A stretch of DNA of 21,032 bases from IMG/VR virus record IMGVR_UViG_3300035698_025780, positions 1 through 21,032 of that record; one strand, 5' to 3'. The DNA comes from a virus. Both the position numbers and the translations under genes were made by a program. Position 1 is the first letter of the stretch. Each line of letters opens with the position of its first letter. The notes under the pieces were generated by a model. The model was given only the letters and a program-made list of their open reading frames with translations. It did not search any database and had not been told where the DNA came from. Below, piece by piece: positions 1 through 6,577 of the stretch.

Positions 1-99
1 CAAAAGAAGATTGATGAGAATATATTTATACGTTTACTAAAGGTAGTAAAACAGAGGTTATCTGACAATACTGACTGCATAATATCTTGAGGTGGGTAG
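1..99 (+). CDS. 3' end of an unknown gene (partial)
   Basis: The reading frame is open from the window edge to a TAG at 97-99 and gives 32 residues ending in CIISGGG, with one UGA read as Gly near the end. The visible piece is helical and charged and carries no recognisable motif, so no function can be given. It lies on the same strand as all the following genes and probably belongs to the same early or accessory block. About 107 bp without a coding frame separate it from the next start at 207. Confidence 0.45.
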
Positions 100-206
100 A
101 AAAAAAAATACTTAAAGATCATACGGACTACTTCCTAGAAGAGTGAATTATAGAAGTTCGTGAAAATTGTTTTTTGGTTTTATCAATAGACACAACTCTA
201 CCCCCA

Positions 207-464
207 ATGGAACAACCAGAAGATAAAAGGAAAGAGCTACTTGCGTTTTTAGTTGAAGTAAACAATAAATGAAAATATCAGAAAACAGATAAATATAAAG
301 CATATAAGAAAGAATATCAGAAAGAATATCAGAAAACAGATAAACATAAAGCATATCAGAAAGAATATCATAAAACAGATAAATATAAAGCATATCAGAA
401 AGAATATCAGAAAGAATATCAGAAAACAGATAAATATAAAGAATATTATAGAAGAAAGCTATAA
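207..464 (+). CDS. Lys/Tyr-rich repeat protein, 85 aa
   Basis: A short N-terminal region (MEQPEDKRKELLAFLVEVNN) is followed, after a UGA-coded Gly, by imperfect tandem repeats built from YQKTDKYKA and YQKEY units, ending with KEYYRRKL. The protein is very basic, strongly helical and probably nucleic-acid binding. Similar KEYQKEYY-type repeats are known as tails of phage and bacterial proteins, sometimes next to nuclease domains, but no enzymatic domain is present here. The start is the first ATG after a pyrimidine-rich stretch and has no Shine-Dalgarno sequence. It stops at TAA. Function unknown. Confidence 0.6.
279..446 (+). repeat. In-gene tandem repeat, units of 51/39/51/27 bp
   Basis: Four in-frame units begin at 279, 330, 369 and 420, each starting with CAGAAAACAGAT or CATAAAACAGAT. 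The 39-bp unit lacks one 12-bp CAGAAAGAATAT submodule, so the array varies by whole codons. All units are coding and lie inside the Lys/Tyr-rich gene. Confidence 0.85.
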
Positions 465-522
465 AATAACACAATAGCTTGAAAAGAAGTAAGAAGCTTT
501 TACCTTTTATAAAAAACAACTA

Positions 523-1107
523 ATGCAAGTTTACATGGATATTGAAACCGCAAGTACAAAACAAATGGACGCAGAGCGAGAAAAGAAGTATCAGGAAAAA
601 TATTGAGATGCTCGTTGATTACATCCAGAATTCGGAAAAGTTGTCTGTATCTCTGTTTGAATGGAGGACCAGGGATGAAGGTTGTGTCTTAGGTCGTTCT
701 CTGGGGACGACGAAAAAGTTTTGTTAGAAGAAGCTAGGGTGGCGTTCACCGACAGTACTCAGTTTATTTGACACAACGTTACCACCTTCGATGTACCGTT
801 TCTAGCCAAAAGATACATCATAAATGGACTAAGAGTGCCTAAATGCCTGAACTTTTATGGCAAAAAGCCATGGGAGGTGAATATGATCGATACAGCAGTA
901 ATACGAAAATGATTGTCTTTGAATTACACATCGTTGGATGTTCTCTGTAAAGCTCTCGATGTAGAAACACCAAAGCAGGGAATCGATTGATCACAAGTAC
1001 AGTGATTTTATGATGATGGGAAGCTTACAGAAATTGTTGCGTATTGTGAAAGGGATGTAGTCGCAGTGTATGATGTTTTCCATAAAATAAAGGAGTTCTA
1101 TCTGTAA
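523..1107 (+). CDS. DnaQ-like / PolB-type 3'-5' exonuclease, 194 aa
   Basis: A stand-alone 3'-5' exonuclease of the DEDD superfamily, expected to remove nucleotides from DNA 3' ends with two metal ions. Three motifs are visible: Exo I as MDIET (D6, E8), Exo II as FIGHNVTTFDVPFL (D90), and Exo III as YCERDVVAVYD (Y174, D178), which is the DEDDy arrangement. The GHN and FDxPFL spacing resembles the exonuclease domain of family B polymerases and related uncharacterised exonucleases. I chose the ATG at 523 over the in-frame ATG at 535 because QVY completes the first beta strand before DIET. Eight UGA codons are read as Gly, including the G of GHN. There is no polymerase domain in the window. A role in phage DNA replication or recombination is inferred. 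Confidence 0.85.
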
Positions 1108-1141
1108 TTGTAGCAGGTTTTAAATTATTACATATCCAAAT
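1101..1141 (+). promoter_or_regulatory. Duplicated AT-rich leader, copy 1
   Basis: The 23-bp core TTTAAATTATTACATATCCAAAT (1119-1141) is repeated at 1335-1357 with one mismatch. The flank upstream also matches loosely (TCTGTrATT). The core runs into the ATG of the next gene. It is a candidate promoter or translation leader; no Shine-Dalgarno sequence is present. Confidence 0.5.
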
Positions 1142-1307
1142 GGGAAAGAATAAGAAACAATCGCCAGGTAGATTAAGAACAGAAAAGAAGATACGCATCC
1201 AAAGAATGGCAGAAGATATAGAATATAAGGCAAAAAATAAAGTAAAGTTAGCTGCGATTGCTAAGGTTGTCGCAGAAGTTATTACTAAAGAGAAGGAAGA
1301 GGTATAA
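1140..1307 (+). CDS. Small basic protein of unknown function, 55 aa
   Basis: Starts at the ATG inside leader copy 1 and stops at TAA. The N-terminal half is basic (MGKNKKQSPGRLRTEKKIR). The C-terminal half is a predicted amphipathic helix of Ala, Val and Lys (KLAAIAKVVAEVITKEKEEV). There is no UGA codon and no family match that I recognise. Size and charge suit a nucleic-acid-binding or adaptor protein, but this is only a guess. It has its own leader copy, as does the next gene. Confidence 0.55.
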   Translation: MGKNKKQSPGRLRTEKKIRIQRMAEDIEYKAKNKVKLAAIAKVVAEVITKEKEEV

Positions 1308-1319
1308 ACTCGATCTCTT

Positions 1320-1357
1320 TCTGTGATTATGTGCTTTAAATTATTATATATCCAAAT
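1320..1357 (+). promoter_or_regulatory. Duplicated AT-rich leader, copy 2
   Basis: Second copy of the leader seen at 1101-1141; the core at 1335-1357 differs from copy 1 by one base (C to T). It ends 4 bp before the ATG at 1362. The shared sequence ahead of two unrelated small genes argues for a regulatory role, either promoter or ribosome entry. Confidence 0.5.
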
Positions 1358-1361
1358 AGAA

Positions 1362-1466
1362 ATGATTATAGAAAATACACCACGGAAAGAAATCTTTGTC
1401 ATGGCTGGGGTTGGGGCAGTATTATGGTTAGTGTTTGTAGAACGACGACCAGAGAAATATAAATAG
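1362..1466 (+). CDS. Tiny single-span membrane protein, 34 aa
   Basis: M-IIENTPRKE is followed by one hydrophobic segment (IFVMAGVGAVLWLVFV) and a basic tail ERRPEKYK, ending at TAG. The positive tail suggests a cytoplasmic C terminus. This could be a holin-like, superinfection-exclusion or other small membrane peptide; nothing in the sequence decides between these. The evidence that it is real is the conserved leader directly upstream and the clean fit between neighbouring genes. It contains no UGA codon. Confidence 0.5.
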   Translation: MIIENTPRKEIFVMAGVGAVLWLVFVERRPEKYK

Positions 1467-1486
1467 TTTTATATAAATTCTTACTA

Positions 1487-1648
1487 ATGATCAACGTTGC
1501 AACACCAGTAGAGTACAACGAAGAAAATTCCATTGAGCAAATTGACGCACTCAAGGGAGACGCACAGAAAACGCTAGACAAAAAGATATGATCAGTTAAA
1601 GAGAATCTAGGAGAAGTACTAGAGTTTTCAGACAGTTTAGAAGAGTAA
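1487..1648 (+). CDS. Small acidic protein of unknown function, 53 aa
   Basis: ATG at 1487 follows an AT-rich leader; the stop is TAA. The protein is acidic and probably mostly helical (SIEQIDALKGDAQKTLDKKI then VKENLGEVLEFSDSLEE), with one UGA-coded Gly at the helix break. A short coiled coil or adaptor is plausible. I do not recognise a family. Confidence 0.5.
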
Positions 1649-1679
1649 CAACACCTTTTTATCTCATGATAAAATAAAT

Positions 1680-1856
1680 ATGTGACTTCTTAATATTGCA
1701 GGATCAGTAGGCAAAAACATGGTAGAGGGAGTAATGGATAAGATATGCCCAGAACAACCAAAAAAACGTGATAGACTAGATGGTGACTTTGAACCATACC
1801 ACGATTCTCAGGATGTGGATTTAGAAGAAGATAATGGAAATGATCGCCCTCAATAA
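1680..1856 (+). CDS. Small protein of unknown function, 58 aa
   Basis: The second codon is UGA (Gly), giving MGLLNIAGSVGKNMVEGV. It continues with a charged, acidic C terminus containing KKRDRLDGDFEPYHDSQD and stops at TAA. The N-terminal 20 residues could form an amphipathic helix. The gene overlaps the next one by 23 bp, which suggests translational coupling. An alternative start is the ATG at 1719, which would give 45 residues. Confidence 0.5.
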
Positions 1857-2214
1857 ACGGTATTTCTGTGAGCTGGATGATAACCGTATCAGGGAAAGTG
1901 CGATAAAGTACTTCCAAAAAATGGGGTGTAGCTTCCACCCAAAATTCGACCATGTACTATCCTACAAAAAAACAAAATTCAGGTATATAGTAATTTTTAG
2001 AGCGAAGATCCGCATGTATGCGAACTTTGAGGAATTTAACCGCATAAATAAACTAAAAAACCCAGAACAAACCTATATACCAGATCAGTTCCTGCTACCA
2101 GAAATTTCAGAGTGATGGGATGAGGCATACGAAGAAATAAAGGTGCTAGATTGTTTAGTGCCATTCTCCGACCACCGTGAGCTTTGTAATATTTTACAAA
2201 AATATATAAAATAA
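1834..2214 (+). CDS. Unknown protein, 126 aa
   Basis: Starts inside the preceding gene and runs through one UGA (Gly) to TAA at 2212, one base before the next ATG. The protein mixes basic and aromatic residues (KYFQKMGCSFHPKFDHVLSY, then KTKFRYIVIFRAKIRMYANF), suggesting a small alpha/beta fold with an amphipathic strand pair. The tail is SDHRELCNILQKYIK. I do not recognise a family. The next start follows without a gap, so this gene and the one at 2216 are probably co-translated. Confidence 0.6.
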
Positions 2215-2215
2215 G

Positions 2216-2470
2216 ATGGGACGATTTAGAAAAAACCTAGACAAACCAGATTATGAGTATGAAGATTACGATAAAAAGTCAGCAGAGCTTAGGGAAAAGT
2301 ACGTCGACAAAATACAGGATAGCGACGAACCTGATCCTAGTGGAGGGAAATACGCAGAAGGATATTCACAGATAGACACAACCCTTGATAGTCATATAAA
2401 TAGCTGACAGGCAGAGGGAGAACTCCAAAGAACTTTATGATTTGAGGATAATTTGTGAGATAACGAATAG
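2216..2470 (+). CDS. Unknown acidic hydrophilic protein, 84 aa
   Basis: ATG one base after the previous stop; TAG stop. It is rich in Asp, Glu and Tyr in the first third (DKPDYEYEDYDKKSAELREK), with a Gly/Ser-rich middle and three UGA-coded Gly in the last 22 residues. It is probably disordered. No domain is recognised. If the UGA codons were stops the product would end at residue 63, so the tail exists only under code 25. Confidence 0.55.
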
Positions 2471-2493
2471 GCTTTAATTAAACCGCTATCACC

Positions 2494-2700
2494 ATGAATG
2501 AAAAGATATTCAGATTCAAAGCAGCCTGTAGAGAAGACGCACAAAAGATAGCGGAAGAGATTCTTGGAAGTCTATCACACCTAGATATACTAGTAGAGGT
2601 TTACCAAAGAACAAACACTAATTATGTCGCTGTGTTTGAAAAGGGAAAAGCAGCCCCGGCTAATTGAGAATGTTTTGTGTACCCGAATAGAGTTGAGTAG
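2494..2700 (+). CDS. Unknown small alpha/beta protein, 68 aa
   Basis: The start ATG is preceded by CTATCACC, the TATC leader motif seen at several genes here. The pattern is helix-strand-strand: KAACREDAQKIAEEILG, then LDILVEVYQRTN, then NYVAVFEKGKAAPANG, then ECFVYPNRVE. It resembles small phage single-domain proteins, but I cannot name a family. One UGA-coded Gly. Stop TAG. Confidence 0.6.
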
Positions 2701-2720
2701 TTGTTTTATTTGTTATTTAA

Positions 2721-2990
2721 ATGAGTATGTGACATTGAATCTCGATAGAGTGATACGATTTCCCTAACGGGATGGAGTCTTTGAATATTACCTACAATCT
2801 TAGTAAAATGTATTACGCCGCCATAAAAAATACAGGGTATCCTATCAAGCGCCTATGAGAGTATCGAGATGGGAAGAAGCTTTCAGAATTAAATGAATTT
2901 TTAGTAGTCCTTAGGGCAGAATTAGAAAGTAAACCAAAGTATTATCAAAAAATGAACCCGAGAATTGACGAGGTAGTTATACTTGACTAA
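2721..2990 (+). CDS. Unknown protein, 89 aa
   Basis: ATG follows a T-rich leader (TTGTTTTATTTGTTATTTAA). UGA codons occur at residues 4, 6 and 11, so a standard-code reader would miss the true start and might begin at the internal Met 18. The body contains SKMYYAAIKNTGYPIKRLGEY followed by a helical ELNEFLVVLRAELESK segment. Stop TAA. Helical content and size fit a small regulator or structural adaptor; function unknown. Confidence 0.55.
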
Positions 2991-3068
2991 TAGACACCCT
3001 CACAACTTTAATTATAGCAGCGAATGAGATGCCAGATTGAGTACTATCTGATCGGTGTTAAAATATAC

Positions 3069-3176
3069 GTGGGCCGCTAGGCCTCCCAAAACTCCTAAAC
3101 GAATACCCAAGATTATGTCGGATGAGGGAAGATATTGGAGATTGGCACATCGTGGGTTCAAGTCCCACCGCCCACT
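3069..3176 (+). tRNA. tRNA-like element (possible degenerate, intron-bearing or attachment-site tRNA)
   Basis: The 3' part is convincing. There is a T arm with a 5-bp GTGGG/CCCAC stem (3152-3156 with 3164-3168) and the loop TTCAAGT. It is followed by the acceptor strand CGCCCAC and a discriminator T. A 5' strand GTGGGCC at 3069-3075 pairs with it at six of seven positions. A D-stem candidate TAGG/CCTA (3078-3081 with 3094-3097) exists, but its loop lacks the GG normally needed to contact the T loop, and I find no good anticodon stem. At about 107 nt it is longer than a normal tRNA. It may be a degenerate tRNA, a tRNA 3' end captured as an attachment site, or a tRNA with an insertion. No CCA is encoded. 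The rtcB gene begins 27 bp downstream. Confidence 0.35.
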
Positions 3177-3202
3177 TGATTATTTATTTTATAATTATTA
3201 TC

Positions 3203-4378
3203 ATGAAAGTATTCAATGAATGAGGTAGCCCAATAAAGTCACGATGTAACAACCCAGAACAAGGAGCATTGGACCAGGCCATAAATTTGTCAAGACTTCC
3301 CTTCCTACATAAACACGTTGCGCTTATGCCAGATACACACCAGTGATACTGAATGCCAATATGATGAGTAATCGCTACTGATGGTGTTATCATACCAAAC
3401 GCTGTGTGAGTGGACATCTGATGTTGAATGTGTTCCATGAGAACTACACTTAAATACCTATCTACAGACAATCTTAAGAAAATCTTATGACAAATAAGAA
3501 AATTAGTCCCTGTTTGATTCAACAGCCACAAAGAGCCACAAGATATTTGTGCTATGCCTAAGTGGGCAGATGCTGATATGCTTTGACCTAATTGTGTAGA
3601 ATCAATAGTTGAGGATAATTTCAAGAAAGCTTTAAAATCACTAGGCACCCTTTGAGGTGGAAATCATTTTATAGAAATACAGGAAGGATCTGATTGATAT
3701 ATTTGGATAATGATACATAGTGGTAGTAGAAATCTATGATTACAGGTAGCAAAGTATTATAATAATTTAGCAAAAGAGTTGAATGAGAAACGACATTCAA
3801 ATACCCAAGCCGACCTTGCGTTTCTTCCGGAAAATTCAGAGGAATGAAGGGCTTATGTGTGTGAAATGCAGTATTGTGTAGACTTTGCTTTCGCAAACAG
3901 GAAGCATATGATGATGGTTGTTATGGATATATTTGTAGATATTATGGATGGCTGCGGGTTCGGTGATATTATTAATATTGCACATAATTACGCCAGACTA
4001 GAGAATCATTATAGCAAAAACGTCCGAGTGCATAGGAAAGGGGCTACAAGTGCAAAAGAATGAGAGATTGGTATTATCCCAGGTAGTCAGTGATCTAAAT
4101 CGTATATAGTAAGGTGAAAGTGAGAGAAATCTAGCTTTACCTCATGTAGCCATTGAGCCGGGAGGAGAATGTGAAGAAAGGAAGCACAAAGAGTACTGAA
4201 TGTAGAAAATGAGCAGAAAATACTCAAAGATATGGGTGTTTTGCACTCAATAAGGGGTGTTTGAGACCTAGACGAAGCTCCTAGTGCTTATAAGGACATA
4301 GAATTGGTCATGTCAGAACAGACCAATCTTGTAGAGGTAGTGGTAGAGCTTACACCGCTTGGGGCTGTTAAGGGTTAG
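3203..4378 (+). CDS. rtcB: RtcB-type RNA ligase, 391 aa
   Basis: RtcB joins RNA 2',3'-cyclic-phosphate or 3'-phosphate ends to 5'-OH ends using GTP and Mn2+. The length is typical and all hallmark motifs are present in order: MPDTHQGYGMPIGGVIAT (about 42-59), VGVDIGCGM (metal ligands D71, C74), LGTLGGGNHFIEI (H155), IHSGSRNLG (H172), HNYA (H261), HRKGATSA and IPGSQGS (277-298), SHGAGR with H317 as the expected guanylylated His, APSAYKDI (359-366), and the C-terminal LTPLGAVKG. Many conserved glycines in these motifs are UGA codons, which makes the gene one of the best proofs of UGA=Gly. The start at 3203 follows an AT-rich leader ending in TATC. Phage RtcB probably repairs RNAs, such as tRNAs cut by host anticodon nucleases; this role is inferred. 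A tRNA-like element lies just upstream. Confidence 0.95.
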
Positions 4379-4417
4379 GTTTTATTGTTGAAGTATTTTA
4401 AATCATATCAAACAACC

Positions 4418-4816
4418 ATGATAACTCTAGAAAACATTAAAAATGGGATTTACTACAAATGTAAAGGATGCGACCATCAATGATTAATTCCAGCATGAAT
4501 TCCCCTTGTTGCGATTGCGAAAGAATTAAAGTCAGTAGATAAATGCGTTTTATGCTGACACACTAATGTTGTTTTTAATCATAAGATGCCTTATGTCGAC
4601 GAAGGAGATGAGTGTGAGGAATCTAACTTAGACATGATAAGTATTGAATATTTGAGGCAGACAATAGAGCATGAAAGTAAAAAAGCAAAGGCTTTCTGTG
4701 AACGCGGCGGTTACATACTAAAAAGTTCATGAAAAATATGTGCTTATGATTTTGTTTTATCTCTTTTAGATTGAGCCAAATGAAACAAAGATACAAAGTG
4801 TGAGACCATGTCTTAA
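4418..4816 (+). CDS. Zinc-ribbon protein of unknown function, 132 aa
   Basis: Two CxxC pairs, C15-x2-C18 (YKCKGCDH) and C43-x2-C46 (KCVLCGHTN), form a probable zinc ribbon with a 24-residue connector. The rest is a helical region (NLDMISIEYLRQTIEHESKKAKAFCERGG) and a tail with four more Cys. Six UGA codons are read as Gly, including the Gly after the last zinc Cys. The leader contains CATATCAAACAACC. A nucleic-acid-binding or transcription-related role is likely for such ribbons but not shown. It overlaps the next gene by 37 bp in another frame. Confidence 0.65.
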
Positions 4817-5028
4817 CGCCAAGGCGTGCTGATTATTCACCAAAAATACATCGTGATCAGCGATGAATTGTGTCAGAAGTTAGGGTTGGGAGGCACATAT
4901 CGTATAAGGTATGAAGGAATCGATACTTAGAAGATTTACTAAGAGACATGGGAGGTACTGCTTTACATATTGATTATAATAAAGATGGTAGATATTCAGC
5001 AAAAAAGGGATGATGAGAAGCTAGCTAG
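4780..5028 (+). CDS. Unknown small basic protein, SH3-like start, 82 aa
   Basis: The start lies inside the zinc-ribbon gene. MKQRYKVGDHVLTPRRADY followed by RGIVSEVRVGRHISYKVG has the VGDxV...G.V..V rhythm of small SH3-like or KOW-like barrels that bind nucleic acid or proteins. Several Gly are UGA-coded, including a GGG run near the C terminus. The stop is TAG. The overlap suggests translational coupling with the preceding gene. The fold assignment is only by pattern. Confidence 0.5.
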
Positions 5029-5062
5029 ATAGCGAATAAAACGATCAGTCAAACACGATAAA

Positions 5063-5230
5063 ATGTGAATCTATATATTTGATGCTAAATGAAGTATGAT
5101 ATTAACCGTAAGATGACGATGAGAATTAAGTACAACACTATGAGAAGAGGTAGGTATGGATGTACAGAAAAGTGCCGGGGAGTTTCTCCAAAACGCAATA
5201 AACGCATATTTAGAATCTGATAGGAAATAA
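5063..5230 (+). CDS. Unknown small protein, 55 aa
   Basis: The second codon is UGA, as in the gene at 1680. The sequence begins MGIYIFDAKGSMILTVRGRG, a beta-hairpin-like start, followed by a helical QKSAGEFLQNAINAYLESDRK tail. Five UGA-coded Gly. TAA stop 2 bp before the next ATG. Without recoding, nothing longer than about 26 residues would be seen here. Function unknown. Confidence 0.5.
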
Positions 5231-5232
5231 AC

Positions 5233-5430
5233 ATGAACAAGCCAATACTATACCCATCTAGGATCGACTACACACTCCCCTTCGACAGAGAACAAAAGCG
5301 TCAAATATTATTTGCTGATATGAAAAAAAAGTGACTCGTGTTGTACAAATCACAGGACATCGCGGCTAATAAGCGTAAAAAATATTGTATTTATTATTTC
5401 AAAATGGCAGTTGTATTAAAAGAAGACTAA
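5233..5430 (+). CDS. Unknown small basic protein, 65 aa
   Basis: ATG 2 bp after the previous stop. The N terminus is MNKPILYPSRIDYTLPFDRE, followed by a Lys-rich middle and an aromatic stretch KKYCIYYFKMAVVLKED. One UGA-coded Gly. It is the last gene of the leftmost + strand block; its TAA overlaps the last codons of the minus-strand gene by 4 bp. Function unknown. Confidence 0.55.
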
Positions 5431-5702
5431 ACATCATCTTTATCAGACAATTCTGCTACCCAGTCCCAGAAATCTCTTAATCTAAAGTCGTTTATCGAGT
5501 TTCAAATATCTTGACTAGCATCATTCCCAAGGAAATTCATTATCATATGTTGGGATACTTTAGATTTATATCACACGCTCTTTCATGAGGGTAGTCATTT
5601 AGTCATTCTTTTAAACTCTTGCAGTCTGCGTATCTTCTTGTTTAAGTCATAAATCATGGCGACGCATGCTTTATGTGTAGATGGCACTTGTAAGTTGGAC
5701 AT
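5427..5702 (-). CDS. Unknown minus-strand protein, 91 aa
   Basis: Read on the minus strand from ATG (complement of 5700-5702) to TAG (complement of 5427-5429), with four UGA codons as Gly. The sequence begins MSNLQVPSTHKACVAMIYDL, has a basic helix NKKIRRLQEFKRM, and ends with an acidic, Trp-containing helix (DFRLRDFWDWVAELSDKDDV). Three features support it as a real gene: it is open only under code 25 like its neighbours, it meets the upstream gene exactly tail to tail, and it fills an otherwise empty 270-bp stretch. It is the only minus-strand gene here and sits between the accessory and structural blocks, where a small regulator would be expected. That role is inferred. Confidence 0.6.
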
Positions 5703-5793
5703 ATTTATGTATACACATTAAATAAATCATTTGTCTATATTTATCGTTCCACAAGCAAACTTCAACAGTTTTTATTATTTTACCACATATATT
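5703..5793. promoter_or_regulatory. Divergent intergenic region (promoter candidates)
   Basis: A 91-bp AT-rich gap between the minus-strand gene and the first gene of the morphogenesis module. It is the only divergent junction in the window, so promoters for both directions are expected here. It contains AT-rich TATA-like stretches (for example TTGTCTATATTTAT near 5731), but I cannot place firm -35 and -10 boxes. Confidence 0.4.
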
Positions 5794-6351
5794 ATGAAAG
5801 TTATTAGTAGAAAATTAGAATTACTAGAGCCTGGTATATTCAAGCTACTAGAAACTAGAGAAACAGAAGATTCTGTAGATTGTCTAGAAGGAATTAAAAG
5901 GATGTACGAGTTGCGTGCAAACACAAAATGACTAAAGAACCAACGTATGGGTTTGAAAAGTCAAATAATCGCAGTTGGAGTTAAATTTAAAAAGCTTATC
6001 GAAGAAATGCCAAAGGATTTCGATCTTGGGTTGATGTTTATTGAATTCAGCGAAGCAATCGCTACAGACCTAGACTCAGACACTAGCAAGCTAGACGAAA
6101 AAGAAGGCAACAAAAAAATCATAGCCTTATTCCAAACAAAGGATATTTTACAGAACATGAAGAATCAAAGACTTGCTGTTGCGAAAAAAATCATTGATCA
6201 GGTTTCTGCATACAACAAAAGTATTCAATTACTTAACGAAGCAAACGTTGAACTTAAAATGGAGATAGAAGGTGTTCCAGAGGAAATGGTAGAAGAGGAA
6301 TATTTAGCTGATGTCGTGGACAATAAAGAGGCTGTAGAAAATGCAGGGTAA
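5794..6351 (+). CDS. Probable small terminase subunit (by position), 185 aa
   Basis: First gene of the packaging and head module, one small gene upstream of terL. The protein is largely helical with heptad-like stretches (KNQRLAVAKKIIDQVSAYNKSIQLLNEANVELKMEIEG) and an acidic C terminus (EEMVEEEYLADVVDNKEAVENAG). A helical oligomerisation region with an acidic tail fits small terminases, but I do not see a clear N-terminal helix-turn-helix. One UGA (residue 46) joins two stretches that would otherwise look like separate genes. I start at the ATG at 5794; an upstream TTG at 5731 is possible but lies in the promoter-like gap. Gene order supports TerS; the sequence alone does not prove it. Confidence 0.5.
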
Positions 6352-6577
6352 TAGACTAGCTAATAGACTAGCTTTGCCTAAAAATTGTTGAGATATTAAG
6401 GTGAAGCAACTAAACGTCAACATATCAGTCATATTTAAGCTTACAGACAAATGATATTTGCTTTCTTGTGAATGAGATGGAGAAGTCGACGTATCTTATA
6501 CTATCAGCGGAATGTGCTGTAAAAAGCATAGGGTTGATTGATTTATAAAGGACAATGCGGTATATGAGTGTATTTAA
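6341..6577 (+). CDS. Unknown small protein between terS-like gene and terL, 78 aa
   Basis: Starts 11 bp inside the preceding gene and ends 14 bp inside terL, so all three are probably translated together. It begins MQGNRLANRLALPKNCG, where NRLANRLA comes from a 12-bp tandem repeat. It continues with beta-rich sequence (VNISVIFKLTDKGYLLSCEGDGEVDVSYTISG) and a CCKKH motif near the C terminus, which with C16 and C45 could bind a metal. Four UGA-coded Gly. No family recognised. Confidence 0.55.
6349..6372 (+). repeat. Perfect 12-bp tandem duplication TAATAGACTAGC x2
   Basis: Two exact copies. In the frame of the small-terminase candidate it reads TAA TAG ACT AGC twice, giving double tandem stops. 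In the frame of the overlapping gene it encodes part of NRLANRLA. Confidence 0.9.

Noticed and set aside
100-206. Gene in the gap before the repeat protein
   Set aside because: TAA and TAG interrupt the + frames and no start with a leader is present; I see nothing else in it.
279-446. CRISPR-like array
   Set aside because: Units lack unique spacers, are in frame, and encode a continuous repeat protein.
148-519. Minus-strand open frame with YLFSDILSDI repeats
   Set aside because: It is the complement of the Lys/Tyr repeat gene; the repeats are a by-product of the + strand array.
3024-3080. 18-codon frame MRCQIEYYLIGVKIYVGR
   Set aside because: Too short, no leader motif, and its end overlaps the tRNA-like acceptor strand; kept out of the gene list.
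3340-3440. UGA read as tryptophan (code 4) or true stops with pseudogenes
   Set aside because: UGA sits at invariant glycines of RtcB and of the TerL Walker A loop; Trp would break these motifs, and the consistent pattern over all genes excludes decay.
5731-5793. Upstream TTG start for the small-terminase candidate
   Set aside because: It would use up most of the divergent intergenic gap; the ATG at 5794 has the usual AT-rich leader.
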